Notes: generated by a model from the sequence alone, not told the origin. A stretch of 64,000 nucleotides of DNA from Oscillospiraceae bacterium (GCA_902786615.1 CADADE010000015.1:94843-158842); one strand, 5' to 3'. Shown: positions 23,758 through 34,785, counted from the first letter of the stretch. Translations and numbers: made by a program.

Positions 23758-24312
23758 ATGAAGAGAATTCTTTCCTTTATGCTCGCTGTTATCATGATCC
23801 TGAGCTTCTCCGTCTGTGCTTTTGCCGCAGAAGGCGATGAAAAAGAAGTCGCGGAAGAAGACAAGCAGCTTGAGGCGTGCCCGATGCCGAAGGACGTTAC
23901 GATCCCCGGCGACGAGGACGGCAAGATCAAGCTTGCAAGCCTGCTCGATATCCCCGACGAGGCAAAGGACGAAGCCAGAGCACAGGTCCAGAAGGTCATC
24001 GCAAAGGGCTATGCGATCCGTTCCGGCTTCGGCATTTGGACCGACGACAAGGGAGTAAGCTTCTGCACCATCAAGATTTCTCAGAAGGACGTGCCCGACG
24101 GCGCCAGTGTTTTTGTCAACGGAGAGGCTGTCCAGCTTGAGACAAAGGATGACGACGGTTACTACTACTTTGACGCGCCGCTGAAGGACGTCACGATCGT
24201 GCTGATCGCCCTTCCCAAGACGGTTCCCGCAGGCGGCTCTGACGATACCGCCTCCTCGTCCGGCGGCGGTGCTTCGATCACGTATTACAGCTCCCCCACC
24301 TTTAGAGGCTGA
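23758..24312 (+). CDS. Secreted protein of unknown function
   Basis: The first 24 residues are a signal peptide (MKRILSFMLAVIMILSFSVCAFAA, cut after AFA). The mature part has an acidic Glu/Lys segment, then IPGDEDGKIKLASLLDIPDEA, a beta-rich domain around GYAIRSGFGIW to VLIALPK, and a Ser/Gly-rich tail (SSSGGGAS) ending SSPTFRG. No cysteine pair, LPXTG or enzyme motif is visible. ATG 23758 follows AAGGAGGTAGCTTT. It has its own promoter and terminator, so is monocistronic and likely well expressed. I do not recognise the family. Confidence 0.8.
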   Translation: MKRILSFMLAVIMILSFSVCAFAAEGDEKEVAEEDKQLEACPMPKDVTIPGDEDGKIKLASLLDIPDEAKDEARAQVQKVIAKGYAIRSGFGIWTDDKGVSFCTIKISQKDVPDGASVFVNGEAVQLETKDDDGYYYFDAPLKDVTIVLIALPKTVPAGGSDDTASSSGGGASITYYSSPTFRG

Positions 24313-24340
24313 TCAGCCGTCAGGTTAAACAAAGTGCAGT

Positions 24341-24369
24341 AAAGGACGGGCATTGCCCGTCCTTTATTT
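24341..24369 (+). terminator. Terminator of the secreted protein gene
   Basis: AAAGGACGGGCA (24341-24352) pairs with 24354-24365 and runs into TTTATTTG. Confidence 0.85.
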
Positions 24370-24392
24370 GATTATTCGTAAGGGGATACGCT

Positions 24393-25394
24393 ATGAAGAA
24401 AACCAAAAACCGCCGCCTGACCGTCCTTGTGATCGCGCTTGCCGTCGGCCTCGTTCTCGCCATGGTGTTCGGGAAGATCGCCATGGATCGCTACGACCTC
24501 TCCCTTTCCACGCAGGAGGAGCGGGACAAGCGCTTTCTGCCCTACATCACCTACGAGGGGAGAAACTATCCGCTCAAGCGCAACATGTCCACCGTGCTTC
24601 TGATCGGCACCGACAACTTTGCCGACGACGAAGAACGCCTCCTGCCGGACGACTACTACCACAACAGCACGCTCGCCGACTTTATCGTGATCCTGGTCTT
24701 TGACCACAGCGCCAAAACCGTCACGCCCGTCCAGATCGGCCGTGATACCATGTGCGCGGTCAAGCGCATCGACAACGAGGGCAAGCCCCTGCCGGACGGC
24801 TTTATGCAGATCACCCTGTCCCACGCCTACGGCTCCGGGAAGGAGGACAGCTGCATCAACACGCGCGACAGCGTTGAAAACCTGCTCTTCCATGTCCCGA
24901 TCGACAATTTTCTCGCCTTTACCATGGACACGGTCCCCCTCGTCAACGACCTGGTGGGCGGCGTGACCGTCACGCTGGAGCATGACGTCCCCTCTCTCGG
25001 GCCGGAGTTTGTCAAGGGGGCCACGGTGACGCTCAAGGGCAAGCAGGCGCTCAGCTTCGTGCGTTACCGCGACACACAGTACATGAACTCCAACCTCCGC
25101 CGTATGTCCAACCACCGCCTGTATATGGACGGCTTCACCGTTGCGGCCCGCGCGGCGGCGGAAAAGGATTCCGACCTGGTGGTGAAGGGCTTCAAGCTTG
25201 TGCAGCGCTTTCTCTGCACAGATCTCACGCTGGATCACATCCAGAAGATGATCGACAATCTCGTCGCCTATGAGCTCAAGCCCTTTGTGACGCCCGGCGG
25301 CGCCTACGATCTCAGAGAGGGCGAAAAGTTCCCCGGCTTCTATACGGACGACGCCGCCCTCTGGGCCTGCGTAAAGCCGGTCTTCTGCGTTTGA
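24393..25394 (+). CDS. LytR-CpsA-Psr (LCP) family protein
   Basis: LCP proteins attach teichoic acids or polysaccharides to peptidoglycan at the outer membrane face. After one N-terminal anchor helix (residues 9-26), the LCP order is visible: STVLLIGTD, LADFIVILVFDHSAKTVTPVQIGRDTMC, LSHAYGSG, VPLVNDLVGGVTVTLEHD, LKGKQALSFVRYRD and NLRRMSNHRLYM. Arg and Asp residues that bind the polyprenyl phosphate lie in IGRDT and RYRD. The 333 residues match the family. The ATG follows a weak site (AAGGGGATACGCT). It is a single gene between two terminators. Confidence 0.88.
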   Translation: MKKTKNRRLTVLVIALAVGLVLAMVFGKIAMDRYDLSLSTQEERDKRFLPYITYEGRNYPLKRNMSTVLLIGTDNFADDEERLLPDDYYHNSTLADFIVILVFDHSAKTVTPVQIGRDTMCAVKRIDNEGKPLPDGFMQITLSHAYGSGKEDSCINTRDSVENLLFHVPIDNFLAFTMDTVPLVNDLVGGVTVTLEHDVPSLGPEFVKGATVTLKGKQALSFVRYRDTQYMNSNLRRMSNHRLYMDGFTVAARAAAEKDSDLVVKGFKLVQRFLCTDLTLDHIQKMIDNLVAYELKPFVTPGGAYDLREGEKFPGFYTDDAALWACVKPVFCV

Positions 25395-25410
25395 CGCGCA
25401 GCTTTTTCCG

Positions 25411-25446
25411 ACATCCGAAGGATTGCGCTCCTTCGGATGTTTTTTT
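25411..25446 (+). terminator. Terminator of the LCP gene
   Basis: A 12-bp perfect stem (25411-25422 with 25429-25440) is followed by seven T. Confidence 0.93.
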
Positions 25447-25447
25447 G

Positions 25448-25476
25448 TTGTCTTTTGCTCCGTGATCGTATATAAT
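25448..25476 (+). promoter_or_regulatory. Promoter of glnS
   Basis: TTGTCT (25448-25453), 17-base spacer, TATAAT (25471-25476), about 55 bases before the start codon. No T-box leader is present, as the leader is too short. Confidence 0.7.
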
Positions 25477-25529
25477 GAGGAAGTTCACACAGAAAGCCGC
25501 CGCTTCGGGCGGCAGATCGGAGAAAAGAT

Positions 25530-27215
<1,686 letters not shown>

Positions 27216-27221
27216 TACGCA

Positions 27222-27258
27222 CCCCCGGCGGTCAGTTTGAACCGCCGGGGGCACATTT
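27222..27258 (+). terminator. Terminator of glnS
   Basis: Perfect 11-bp stem CCCCCGGCGGT / ACCGCCGGGGG (27222-27232, 27241-27251) followed by CACATTTTC. Confidence 0.75.
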
Positions 27259-27289
27259 TCGCTTATCGGGTTCTCTGTAAAACTTTCGC

Positions 27290-27318
27290 TTGACAAGTCG
27301 GCGCGCAGTTATTATAAT
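27290..27318 (+). promoter_or_regulatory. Consensus promoter of the tRNA-Pro gene
   Basis: TTGACA (27290-27295), 17-base spacer, TATAAT (27313-27318): a full SigA consensus, 33 bases before the mature 5' end of the tRNA. Confidence 0.93.
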
Positions 27319-27350
27319 ATAAAAGCTGTCTGGGTGACAGAATATCATAT

Positions 27351-27426
27351 CGGGGTGTAGCGCAGATGGTAGCGCGCTTGGTTCGGGACCAAGAGGCCCG
27401 GGGTTCAAATCCCCGCACTCCGACCA
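27351..27426 (+). tRNA. tRNA-Pro (anticodon CGG)
   Basis: Cloverleaf: acceptor CGGGGTG pairs with CACTCCG, anticodon stem CTTGG/CCAAG encloses TTCGGGA with anticodon CGG, and the T arm is GGGGTTCAAATCCCC. The discriminator base A is followed by an encoded CCA. It stands alone and is read from a consensus promoter. Confidence 0.97.
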
Positions 27427-27512
27427 ACGTCAGAAGAAGCCTGTTCCGTTCCGCTTCCCCGGTTTGCGTAAGTGCCGGGAAAGCTCCACATCCACAGTCT
27501 CCTTCTTCCTTT

Positions 27513-27552
27513 CCAAACCGGAGGACTCACGAGAGTCCTCCGGTTTGGTTTA
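27513..27552 (+). terminator. Terminator downstream of tRNA-Pro
   Basis: A perfect 16-bp stem (27513-27528 with 27533-27548, loop ACGA) followed by TTTATG. It lies 87 bases past the tRNA. The 370-bp stretch from the tRNA to ridA holds otherwise no gene I can support. Confidence 0.8.
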
Positions 27553-27733
27553 TGCGGGTGTTTTGCGTTCGTTATGGACGCTCATACCAAGAGGGACGCG
27601 TTGCAAAAACTGCCCGAAAAACACCGTCCCGCTCTGCTTTTGGCCTGCAGTACGTTTCCCGCCGTGGTGGTGTCTCTGCGTGTTCGAAGCTAAGGCCGCC
27701 TCAGAAACGCAGGACCCTTACCCACATAAAGTC

Positions 27734-27762
27734 TTGACCCGCGGGCTTTAACATATTATGAT
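27734..27762 (+). promoter_or_regulatory. Promoter of the RidA gene
   Basis: TTGACC (27734-27739), 17-base spacer, TATGAT (27757-27762), about 30 bases before the start codon. Confidence 0.8.
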
Positions 27763-27794
27763 ATACCCATCAAATGCACGAGGAGGACACACCT

Positions 27795-28169
27795 ATGAAA
27801 ATCATTGCCACCAGCAAGGCCCCGGCCGCGATCGGGCCGTATTCTCAGGGCTATGTCGTGAACGGGCTGCTGTTTACCTCCGGTCAGATCGCCCTCATCC
27901 CGGAGAGCGGCGTCGTCGCCGGGGAGGGCATCAAGGCTCAGGCCGAGCAGTGCTGCAAAAACATCGGCGCCATTCTGGAGAGCGCCGGGGTCGATTTCTC
28001 CAAAGTCGTCAAGACCACCTGTTTTCTCGCGGACATGAACGACTTTGCCGCCTTCAACGCCGTCTATGAGAAGTTTTTCGTCAGCAAGCCCGCCCGCTCC
28101 TGCGTCGCTGTGAAGACGCTACCGAAGCAGGTGCTGTGCGAGATCGAGGCCATCGCCGCCGTGGAGTAA
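27795..28169 (+). CDS. RidA-family enamine/imine deaminase
   Basis: RidA hydrolyses reactive enamines such as 2-aminoacrylate made by PLP enzymes. The N-terminal APAAIGPYSQGYVVNGLLFTSGQI and C-terminal PARSCVAVKTLPKQVLCEIEAIA blocks are the family signatures; the catalytic Arg lies in PARSCV and Glu in CEIEAIA. It is 124 residues long. ATG 27795 follows AGGAGGACACACCT, giving the right N-terminus. Confidence 0.95.
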   Translation: MKIIATSKAPAAIGPYSQGYVVNGLLFTSGQIALIPESGVVAGEGIKAQAEQCCKNIGAILESAGVDFSKVVKTTCFLADMNDFAAFNAVYEKFFVSKPARSCVAVKTLPKQVLCEIEAIAAVE

Positions 28170-28177
28170 GGCATGGC

Positions 28178-28223
28178 AAAAAGAGCCGTGAAGCAGGTTC
28201 TCCCCTGCTTCGCGGCTCTTTTT
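28178..28223. terminator. Bidirectional terminator
   Basis: A 20-bp stem with one mismatch (28178-28197 with 28204-28223) flanked by A and T runs ends ridA on one side and the EAL gene on the other. Confidence 0.92.
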
Positions 28224-28242
28224 CTCTTTCTCTTTTTCCGCG

Positions 28243-30198
28243 TCAGGCGCTCAGGCGGTCTTTCAGGAAGTCCACAAATTCATCTGCGGGCAAAGGCCTG
28301 GAGTAGTAGAAGCCCTGGATATGGTCGCAGGCCATTTCGCTGAGCGCGTCGATCTGGCTGCGGGTCTCGACCCCCTCGGCCACCAGCTTCTTGCGGATGC
28401 CCTGCATCATGCGCACGGTGTTGCGGATAATGACGCTGCCGTCCTCGGTGAACATCTCATCCACGAGGCTCTTGTCGATTTTGACCAGGGCGATGGGCAG
28501 CTTGCTCATGCGCTGGATATTGGAGAAGCCCACGCCGTAATCATCCAGCGAGAAGTTGTAGCCCATGCTCTTGAGCGCGCGGACATTTCCGTCCATGACG
28601 TCGCTGAGATTATCGTACAGGGTCTCCGTGATCTCGAAATTGACCTGGGCGGGATCGACCTTGTATTCCTTTTGCAGGCTTCGGATCGTGTCGGGCAGAT
28701 CGCTGTGCAGGAGCTGGGCCACGGAGAGGTTGATCTCAACATACGAAAGCCCCAGAGCCTGGAAATCATGGCTTGCAATAAAGCGGAAAACGTCCTCCAG
28801 CACGAAGCGGCCGATGGAGAGGATCAGGCCGTTTGCCTCGGCAAAGGGGATGAAGAGTCCGGGCGGGATCATGCCGTATTTTTCATCCCTGAGTCGGATC
28901 AGCGCCTCCGCCGAAGTGAAGCGGCCAAGGCGGTTGTCGTAGATCGGCTGATAGTACATCTCAAACCTGTTCTCCGCGATCGCTCTGCGCAGGATATCCT
29001 CCATGTGATTGACGATCTCGTAGTCGTGGGACTGCACGATCTCCGAGGCGCGGAAGAAGCTTTGCCCCTTGTCGCCGAACTGCGGGAACTTGTGGCCGAG
29101 ATTCAGGATGTCGCTGACCTCGCACAGGTCGTCGGGGTAGCGGATCAGGCAGGCTTTCAAATCCAGGTAAATACTGCCGTCGGCGTAGTTGCTGAATTTT
29201 TCGTGGGCATTGGTCAGGAAGGCGAACGCCGCGCTTTCCAGATCGTAATCGGCATTGTCAAGCGTCAGATAGAAGGTTCCCGGGCGCTCGATATAAATCT
29301 GCACATCGGTATTGAAGCGCCTGCCCCTGTAGATTTTGCGCACCTCGTCCGCGATCTCCCTGAGCAGGGTGTTGCAGCGATCCTCCCCCAGATAGCTGCG
29401 GATCTCCTGGGCGTTCAGGATCTGAATGGCCAGGATCTGCATGCTCTCATTTCGCTTTTTGATGTTCACCAGATCCGCATTATAGGTCTTCCAGCTCTGC
29501 ACGCCGACGCCGCTGTCCATGGTCTCCTCCGGGCGCATGACCAGGAGCAGGATCATGTTGACGCCGATGGAGGTGAAGATCATCTCCACCATGAACCGGG
29601 GCCAGAACATCTGGATACCGACACTCACAAAGGTCAGGACATAGATCGACAGCAGGGCGATCCACTTGCTTTTTTCCACATATCGCTTGCAGTAGATGCA
29701 GTAGGCGGTGCCCACAAGGCCGTAGACCGCGGCGACAATATAGAACACAATAAGCAGCGGTCCCCTGGCATAGCCGTCTTCCGCCGTGACGGAGAACACA
29801 TTATGTGTAAAGAAGTTTTGCAGCAGCAGGAGAAAAAGAAAGGCGTTCGGCAGCCAGAGAAGCAGCCTGTTTCTCAGCGGACGCAGCAGATACGTCGTGC
29901 GCGTGACGCAGATAATATAGATGAAGTAAATCGCCATGTCGGCGTTTCTCAGAAACTTGTAGGTAAAGGAGAGGAACGTGCCGAGAATAACCTCCATCCG
30001 GGTAAGGGGGACGGGGGTTACCACGAATTCCATGATGATGTCCGCAACCGTACAGATCAGCGAAGTCCAGGCCATGATCAGAAAGACGCGGTTTGCGTTT
30101 CCCTTGGTCATTTTTCTGGTGTAGCAGGTCCACAGGATCAGGATAAAGAATGGAACCGCGCATATATCAAAGTAAATGATTTTCATTGATCTATTCAT
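28243..30198 (-). CDS. Membrane EAL-domain cyclic-di-GMP phosphodiesterase
   Basis: Residues 1-215 form about seven transmembrane helices, a sensor-like module. Residues 225-370 look like a degenerate GGDEF domain without the GGDEF active site. Residues 385-640 are an EAL domain with AEALIRLRDE near residue 430, NLS in VEINLS, FEITET, DDYGVGFSN, VKIDKS and AEGVET: all catalytic and metal-binding residues of active phosphodiesterases appear. It should lower c-di-GMP in response to a membrane signal. No diguanylate cyclase is in the window. The protein ends GFYYSRPLPADEF. Confidence 0.92.
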   Translation of the reverse strand: MNRSMKIIYFDICAVPFFILILWTCYTRKMTKGNANRVFLIMAWTSLICTVADIIMEFVVTPVPLTRMEVILGTFLSFTYKFLRNADMAIYFIYIICVTRTTYLLRPLRNRLLLWLPNAFLFLLLLQNFFTHNVFSVTAEDGYARGPLLIVFYIVAAVYGLVGTAYCIYCKRYVEKSKWIALLSIYVLTFVSVGIQMFWPRFMVEMIFTSIGVNMILLLVMRPEETMDSGVGVQSWKTYNADLVNIKKRNESMQILAIQILNAQEIRSYLGEDRCNTLLREIADEVRKIYRGRRFNTDVQIYIERPGTFYLTLDNADYDLESAAFAFLTNAHEKFSNYADGSIYLDLKACLIRYPDDLCEVSDILNLGHKFPQFGDKGQSFFRASEIVQSHDYEIVNHMEDILRRAIAENRFEMYYQPIYDNRLGRFTSAEALIRLRDEKYGMIPPGLFIPFAEANGLILSIGRFVLEDVFRFIASHDFQALGLSYVEINLSVAQLLHSDLPDTIRSLQKEYKVDPAQVNFEITETLYDNLSDVMDGNVRALKSMGYNFSLDDYGVGFSNIQRMSKLPIALVKIDKSLVDEMFTEDGSVIIRNTVRMMQGIRKKLVAEGVETRSQIDALSEMACDHIQGFYYSRPLPADEFVDFLKDRLSA

Positions 30199-30257
30199 CC
30201 TTTGCTGAGGAAAGCGCCGGGACGGGCATAAAACAGCATTTTTAAAATTGCATTAAT

Positions 30258-30286
30258 ATTATAAAGAAATCATGTCCTTCTGTCAA
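30258..30286 (-). promoter_or_regulatory. Consensus promoter of the EAL gene
   Basis: On the minus strand TTGACA (30286-30281), 17-base spacer, TATAAT (30263-30258), about 60 bases before the start. The 350-bp gap to the next gene contains this and the divergent promoter below and nothing else I can see. Confidence 0.88.
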
Positions 30287-30414
30287 TCTTCTCTGGAAAA
30301 TTCTTTCTCTCAGAAATTATATTCCTGACGGCAAACGCCCATGACTGCGGGAGGAGCGCGAAAATCACAGCGCGCGGACAGGCGAGAAACGACGTTTTCT
30401 TAAGAGGATTTTAG

Positions 30415-30443
30415 TTTACATTTTCAGGCTTTTCCTGTATAAT
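30415..30443 (+). promoter_or_regulatory. Promoter of the Gly-rich secreted protein gene
   Basis: TTTACA (30415-30420), 17-base spacer, TATAAT (30438-30443). The leader to the start is about 100 bases with AAAGGAGGAAAAAAAC as a strong ribosome site. Confidence 0.8.
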
Positions 30444-30548
30444 GACAGCATAATCCGGTTTGAGGAAAGCTCTCCCCTTCCGTGAAGTTTTTTCCTGGCA
30501 GTCTAAAGCAGAGCTGTCTGCTTTCAATAAAAAAAGGAGGAAAAAAAC

Positions 30549-32367
30549 ATGAAAAAATCCCTTTCGCTTCTGTTGGTTCTGGCGCTGTTCATGAGCATCG
30601 GTCTCAGCGCCTGGGCAGCCCCTGTCCGTGCCAGCGACGAATCCACTGCCGAGCAGATCTATCTGATCCTCGCCCAGTTCGATTCTCTCAAGCAGGACGG
30701 CGGCTCCGACGCATGGCTCTATGCCGTGACGGATCTTGACCACAACGGACGGCTCGAGCTGATCGCGGCCCCCGCACAGGGCGGCACGCAGCCCCTCGTC
30801 TGGGAGGCCGGCACGGACGGCAAGACTCTGAGCCCCTGCACCATCAGCCGCACCGGGGATCAGCCCTTCCCCGCCATCACCGTCAACAACGCCGACACCT
30901 ATTACGATCAGGCAAGCGACACCTGGCACTACGCCTTCAACGCGCACAGAGAAGTGTCCGCCAACGAGGTCTATGACAGCAAATGCGCCGTCAGCCTGGC
31001 TAACGGCGCTGTGAGCAGCGAAGTGTTTGCCACCGCGCACTCCACCTTCAGCGACAACGCTGTCAACGTTGCCTACACCGGCAAGGACGGCGCGGCCATC
31101 ACCGGCGATGCGTACAACGCCGCCGCAGACGCCGCCTATCCCGGCGCGGTAAAGTGCAGCACCAATTTCTACTGGTTCCACGCCTCCGAGGCCAACGCTT
31201 CCAAGCTGATGGACAGCTATGCCGCCTTCAAGGGCGCGCTGCTCTCCCAGAAGCCGAGTCCCGCAGCGGGCGCCGCGCCTGTTGCCGGCAACTTCCTGAC
31301 GATCACGAAGAACCCCACCAACGAGTCCCGCGCGATCGGTGATACGGCCTGGTTCGTGGCGGAGGCCTCCGGCTGGACCAGCGCCGAATGGACCTTCGTG
31401 TCCCCTGCCGGACAGAGCTATCCGGCCTCCGGCTTCATGTCCCTCTTCCCCGCTGCCAGAGTCAACGGCTCGAGCACCGGCTCGCTCAGCATCAGCAATG
31501 TCAGCTCTGACATGACCGGCTGGGGCGCTTACTGCACCTTCCACGGCAACGGCGGTCAGACCGCCCGCAGCAACACCGCCTATATGTATGTCTTTGCCAA
31601 GTACAGCGGCGCTGCCAAAGCTGCCGATGGTTCCACGATTTACTACTACTATTACTATCCCGTGCGTGAGTATGAGGTTTATTGGGATTACGTTCCCGGC
31701 CTGATCTGGTACTACCCCGACCTCGGCGACGACTTCCCCTGGCTTGCCCTGCAGTATCTGCATGACGACAATGACGACGCGGCCCTCGCCATGATCGCGC
31801 AGTACTACAACATCCCGGAGACTGACGCAAGCTATGAGATGCTCCGCCAGTATCTGACCGACAACGACAACGATGCTGTCATGGATATGCTCCGCCAGTA
31901 TGCCGACAACGACGTGATCACGCCGAACTTCTACAGCCAGTACCTGCCCAACGATTACAGCGGCGGCGGCTCCTGGAATGACGGCGTTTACAGCGGCGGC
32001 GGTTCCTGGGGCAGCGGCTCCTTCAATGACGGCTCCTTCGGCGGCGGCGGTTCCTTCGGCGACGGCTCTGTCGGCGGCGGCGGCTCCTTCGGCGACGGCT
32101 CTGTCACCGGCGGCGGTTCCTTCGGCGACGGCTCTGTCACCGGCGGCGGTTCCTTCGGCGACGGCTCTGTCACCGGCGGCGGGCAGCGGTTCCTGGGACG
32201 ACGGCGTGTACAGCGGCGGCGGCTCCTGGGGCAACCCCTATGTTGAAAACGGTGCCGTTCCCGAGCAGTACAGCCCCTACTACGGCTGGGGCGACTTCAA
32301 CCAGGCCGACGAAGAGTATCTGCTTCTTCTGCGTCAGCAGCAACAGCAGGGCGGCGGCTCCTACTGA
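30549..32367 (+). CDS. Secreted protein with Ig-like region and Gly/Ser repeat tail, frameshifted
   Basis: A signal peptide (residues 1-23, ending SAWAA) is followed by an unassigned domain (STAEQIYLILAQFDSLKQ, LYAVTDLDHNGRLEL), an Ig-like segment (about 255-350, ITKNPTNESRAIGDTAWFVAEA), a YYYYYYPV motif, helical LALQYLHDDNDDAALAMIAQYY repeats, and from residue 470 a tail of GGGSFGDGSVT units. At 32176-32182 one extra G throws the frame: frame 1 stops at 32246, while the other frame continues as GSGSWDDGVYSGGGSW and ends in RQQQQQGGGSY at 32367. Removing one G gives a single protein of about 605 residues. The break is inside the repeat array, where polymerase slippage or assembly error is likely. 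Function unknown. Confidence 0.8.
31960..32180 (+). repeat. 33-bp-type tandem coding repeats
   Basis: Four to five near-identical 33-base units encode GGGSFGDGSVT or GGGGSFGDGSV, preceded by diverged units (GGGSWNDGVYS, GGGSWGSGSFNDGSF). Copy number is likely variable between strains. Confidence 0.85.
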
Positions 32368-32388
32368 TACGATTCCGGCATAAAAATG

Positions 32389-32420
32389 ATCCCCGCGGAT
32401 TTTTCCGCGGGGATTCTTTT
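32389..32420 (+). terminator. Terminator of the Gly-rich protein gene
   Basis: ATCCCCGCGGA (32389-32399) pairs with TCCGCGGGGAT (32404-32414), followed by TCTTTTAT. Confidence 0.88.
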
Positions 32421-32432
32421 ATGCGCTGAGAC

Positions 32433-34709
32433 TTATTTATTGTTGCGATAGTAGTTGATGAGGCAGCCGTCAGTGATAATCTGGCGCTCGGGGTCGGTCA
32501 GCGCGCCGACAGAGCAGCTAAACTTTGTGACGGTTCCGTCGGGCTTGACCGCATAAGCGGTGATGTCGTCGTTCTTCTCAAGGATCGCTTTCCGGAGACC
32601 GGGGACGAAGATGTAATCGCCCAGGGCAAAGACCTCCGGATTCTGTACCAGGAAGGGCGTCATGCCCCAGTTGATGCAGTTGGAGCGATAGCGCTTCGTG
32701 GCATACTGCTTTGCAAAGTTCGCGCTCGCGCCCATGACGCGCTGGCAGGAGGCCGCCTGCTCACGGGCAGAGCCGTCACCCGGCATATTGGCAAAGATCG
32801 TGGAGCCGATGTCCGTGCCCTCGGGATCGACCTTGAGGCCGGCCATTCTGAGAGAGGCGTACACGTTCTCGATCTCTTCGCCGAGGCCCTTCCCTGCTCT
32901 GCGGTCACGATCCGCCTGGCGCAGGACCTTGGAACGGCTCACATACTGCGGATCGCGTCTCGACAGCGCAAACTCGCTCAAGCGCTCGGGGTTGGAACGG
33001 TAAGAGGAGGTCTCACCGGAGGGGATCAGCTCGTCCGTGGTGGTGACGGGGTCGGTGATGTAGGAGCAGACCTTCACCAGCAGATCGTCCGTCAGCGCGG
33101 GCATCTCGGGCCAGTCCTTGATGTTGGGGCCGAACTTGAGCTCGTGTTCAGGTTCCGGCTTGCCCCAGCCGTTGTACACGCGCTTGGCGTAAACGCCCGC
33201 GTCGTACTCGTAAACCGGGGTGCTGTACTCGACATCGAGGTCGGTCGCGGCGGTCAGCCTGCCGCCGTTGGCAGCCGTCGCGGCGATGGAGCGCGCGTCC
33301 ATGAGGGCGACAGCGGAGAGCTGGCCCTCGCCGGGCTTGGAGCCTTCGCGGTTCGGGAAGTTGCGGGTCGTGTGGCGGATAGAGAACTCGCCGTTTGCGG
33401 GGGTGTCGCCCGCACCGAAGCAGGGGCCGCAGAAGCACTCGCGGATGATGGCGCCCGCGGAGACGAGGTCGAAGATGCGCCCGGTCTTGACAAGGCAGGC
33501 AAAGGCGGGCATGGAGCCGGGATAGATATTGAGAGAGAAGGCACCGTTGCCGCAGCTCTTGCCGCGCAGGATATCGGCGGCCGCGCAGATGTTGTCGAAG
33601 GTGCCGCCGGAGCAGCCCGCGATCTCGCCCTGCTCGACCCAGATGCCTCCGTCATGGTACTTGGATACGAGGTCCATGGTCACGCCCTTGAGCTGCTTGT
33701 TGGCCTGCTCCTGCACGGCGTGGAGGATGTCCTTGGCATTCTCTTGTAACTCATGGATGGTATAGGTGTTCGAGGGGTGCATCGGCATGGCGATGGTGCA
33801 CTCCACCGTGGAGAGATCGACATACACACAGCCGTCGTAGTACGCAACTTCGGCGGGGTCGAGCTTCTTGTAAGCCTCGGGTCTGCCGTGGGTGACAAAG
33901 TAGCCCTGGGTCTTCTCATCGGTGACCCAGATGGAGGACCAGCAGGTGGTCTCGGTGGTCATAACATCGATGGCGTTGCGGTACTCAATGGGGAGATTGG
34001 CAATGCCGGGGCCGACAAACTCCATGGCCTTGTTCTTCACATAGCCATTCTTATAAACAGCGCCGATGATGGATAGCGCAACGTCCTGCGGGCCCACGCC
34101 GGGACGGGGTGCGCCGGTCAGGTAAATGGCGATCACGCCGGGGTAGGCGAAATCGTAGGTGCGCTTGAGAAGCTGCTTTGCCAGCTCGCCGCCGCCCTCG
34201 CCGATGGCCATGGTGCCGAGCGCGCCGTAGCGGGTATGGGAGTCGGAGCCGAGGATCATTCTGCCGCAGCCGGACATGGTCTCGCGGTTGTAGGAATGGA
34301 TATTTGCCATGTTCGTCGGGACATAAATGCCGCCGTACTTGTGGGCAGCACTCAGGGCGAACTTGTGGTCGTCCTCGTTGATGGTGCCGCCGACAGCGCA
34401 GAGAGAATTGTGGCAGTTTGTCAGCACATAGGGCAGCGGGAACTCGGTCATGCCGGAGGCGCGGGCCGTCTGGATGATGCCGACGTAGGTGATGTCGTGG
34501 CTCGTCATGGAGTCGAACTTGAGACGAAGCTGCTCCATGTCGTCAGACTGGTTATGGGCCTTGATGATGTTATAGGCCATGGTGCCCTTCTTCGCGGAAG
34601 CCTTGTCGGCCTCCTTGCCGGTCAGGGCCTTGACCTTTTCGGATTCGCTTTCGGGGACGATCTCGGCGCCGTTGACAAGGTACACGCCGCCGTCATAGAG
34701 CTTGACCAT
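32433..34709 (-). CDS. Aconitase-superfamily hydratase (YbhJ-like)
   Basis: Proteins of this group catalyse reversible hydration of tri- or dicarboxylic acids using a 4Fe-4S cluster. VLTNCHNSLC and IREC-FCGPCFGAGDTPANGEFSIRHT provide conserved cysteines of the cluster region, and GRMILGSDSHTRYGALGTMAIGEGGGELAKQLL is the aconitase-type substrate block. DTPANGE, FPNREGSKPGEGQ and the C-terminal NCINWGMTPFL swivelling-domain block fit. It is 758 residues, close to YbhJ, and differs from true aconitase in sequence order details. It is the last gene of a unit with a permease and a DUF6282 protein, so a substrate other than citrate is likely. ATG 34709 follows AGGAGGAACAATC. Confidence 0.85.
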   Translation of the reverse strand: MVKLYDGGVYLVNGAEIVPESESEKVKALTGKEADKASAKKGTMAYNIIKAHNQSDDMEQLRLKFDSMTSHDITYVGIIQTARASGMTEFPLPYVLTNCHNSLCAVGGTINEDDHKFALSAAHKYGGIYVPTNMANIHSYNRETMSGCGRMILGSDSHTRYGALGTMAIGEGGGELAKQLLKRTYDFAYPGVIAIYLTGAPRPGVGPQDVALSIIGAVYKNGYVKNKAMEFVGPGIANLPIEYRNAIDVMTTETTCWSSIWVTDEKTQGYFVTHGRPEAYKKLDPAEVAYYDGCVYVDLSTVECTIAMPMHPSNTYTIHELQENAKDILHAVQEQANKQLKGVTMDLVSKYHDGGIWVEQGEIAGCSGGTFDNICAAADILRGKSCGNGAFSLNIYPGSMPAFACLVKTGRIFDLVSAGAIIRECFCGPCFGAGDTPANGEFSIRHTTRNFPNREGSKPGEGQLSAVALMDARSIAATAANGGRLTAATDLDVEYSTPVYEYDAGVYAKRVYNGWGKPEPEHELKFGPNIKDWPEMPALTDDLLVKVCSYITDPVTTTDELIPSGETSSYRSNPERLSEFALSRRDPQYVSRSKVLRQADRDRRAGKGLGEEIENVYASLRMAGLKVDPEGTDIGSTIFANMPGDGSAREQAASCQRVMGASANFAKQYATKRYRSNCINWGMTPFLVQNPEVFALGDYIFVPGLRKAILEKNDDITAYAVKPDGTVTKFSCSVGALTDPERQIITDGCLINYYRNNK

Positions 34710-34757
34710 GTTGATTGTTCCTCCTGTTATTTGATAGATCCGGGTTTCACTTTTTGT

Positions 34758-34785
34758 ATTATAGCATACTTTTCCGTATCGTCAA
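34758..34785 (-). promoter_or_regulatory. Internal promoter of the hydratase gene
   Basis: Minus-strand TTGACG (34785-34780), 16-base spacer ending TGC, TATAAT (34763-34758), about 50 bases before the start. The TGC before -10 is an extended -10. Confidence 0.8.

Noticed and set aside
27427..27737. Plus-strand open frame starting in the tRNA
   Set aside because: It overlaps the tRNA and a terminator, has no start site and no protein-like features.
31960..32180. Tandem repeats considered as a CRISPR array
   Set aside because: Units are contiguous, in frame, and lack unique spacers; they encode GGGSFGDGSVT.
30411..32234. Minus-strand frame with Ala/Gly/Val repeats
   Set aside because: It mirrors the Gly/Ser repeat gene on the plus strand and has no ribosome site.
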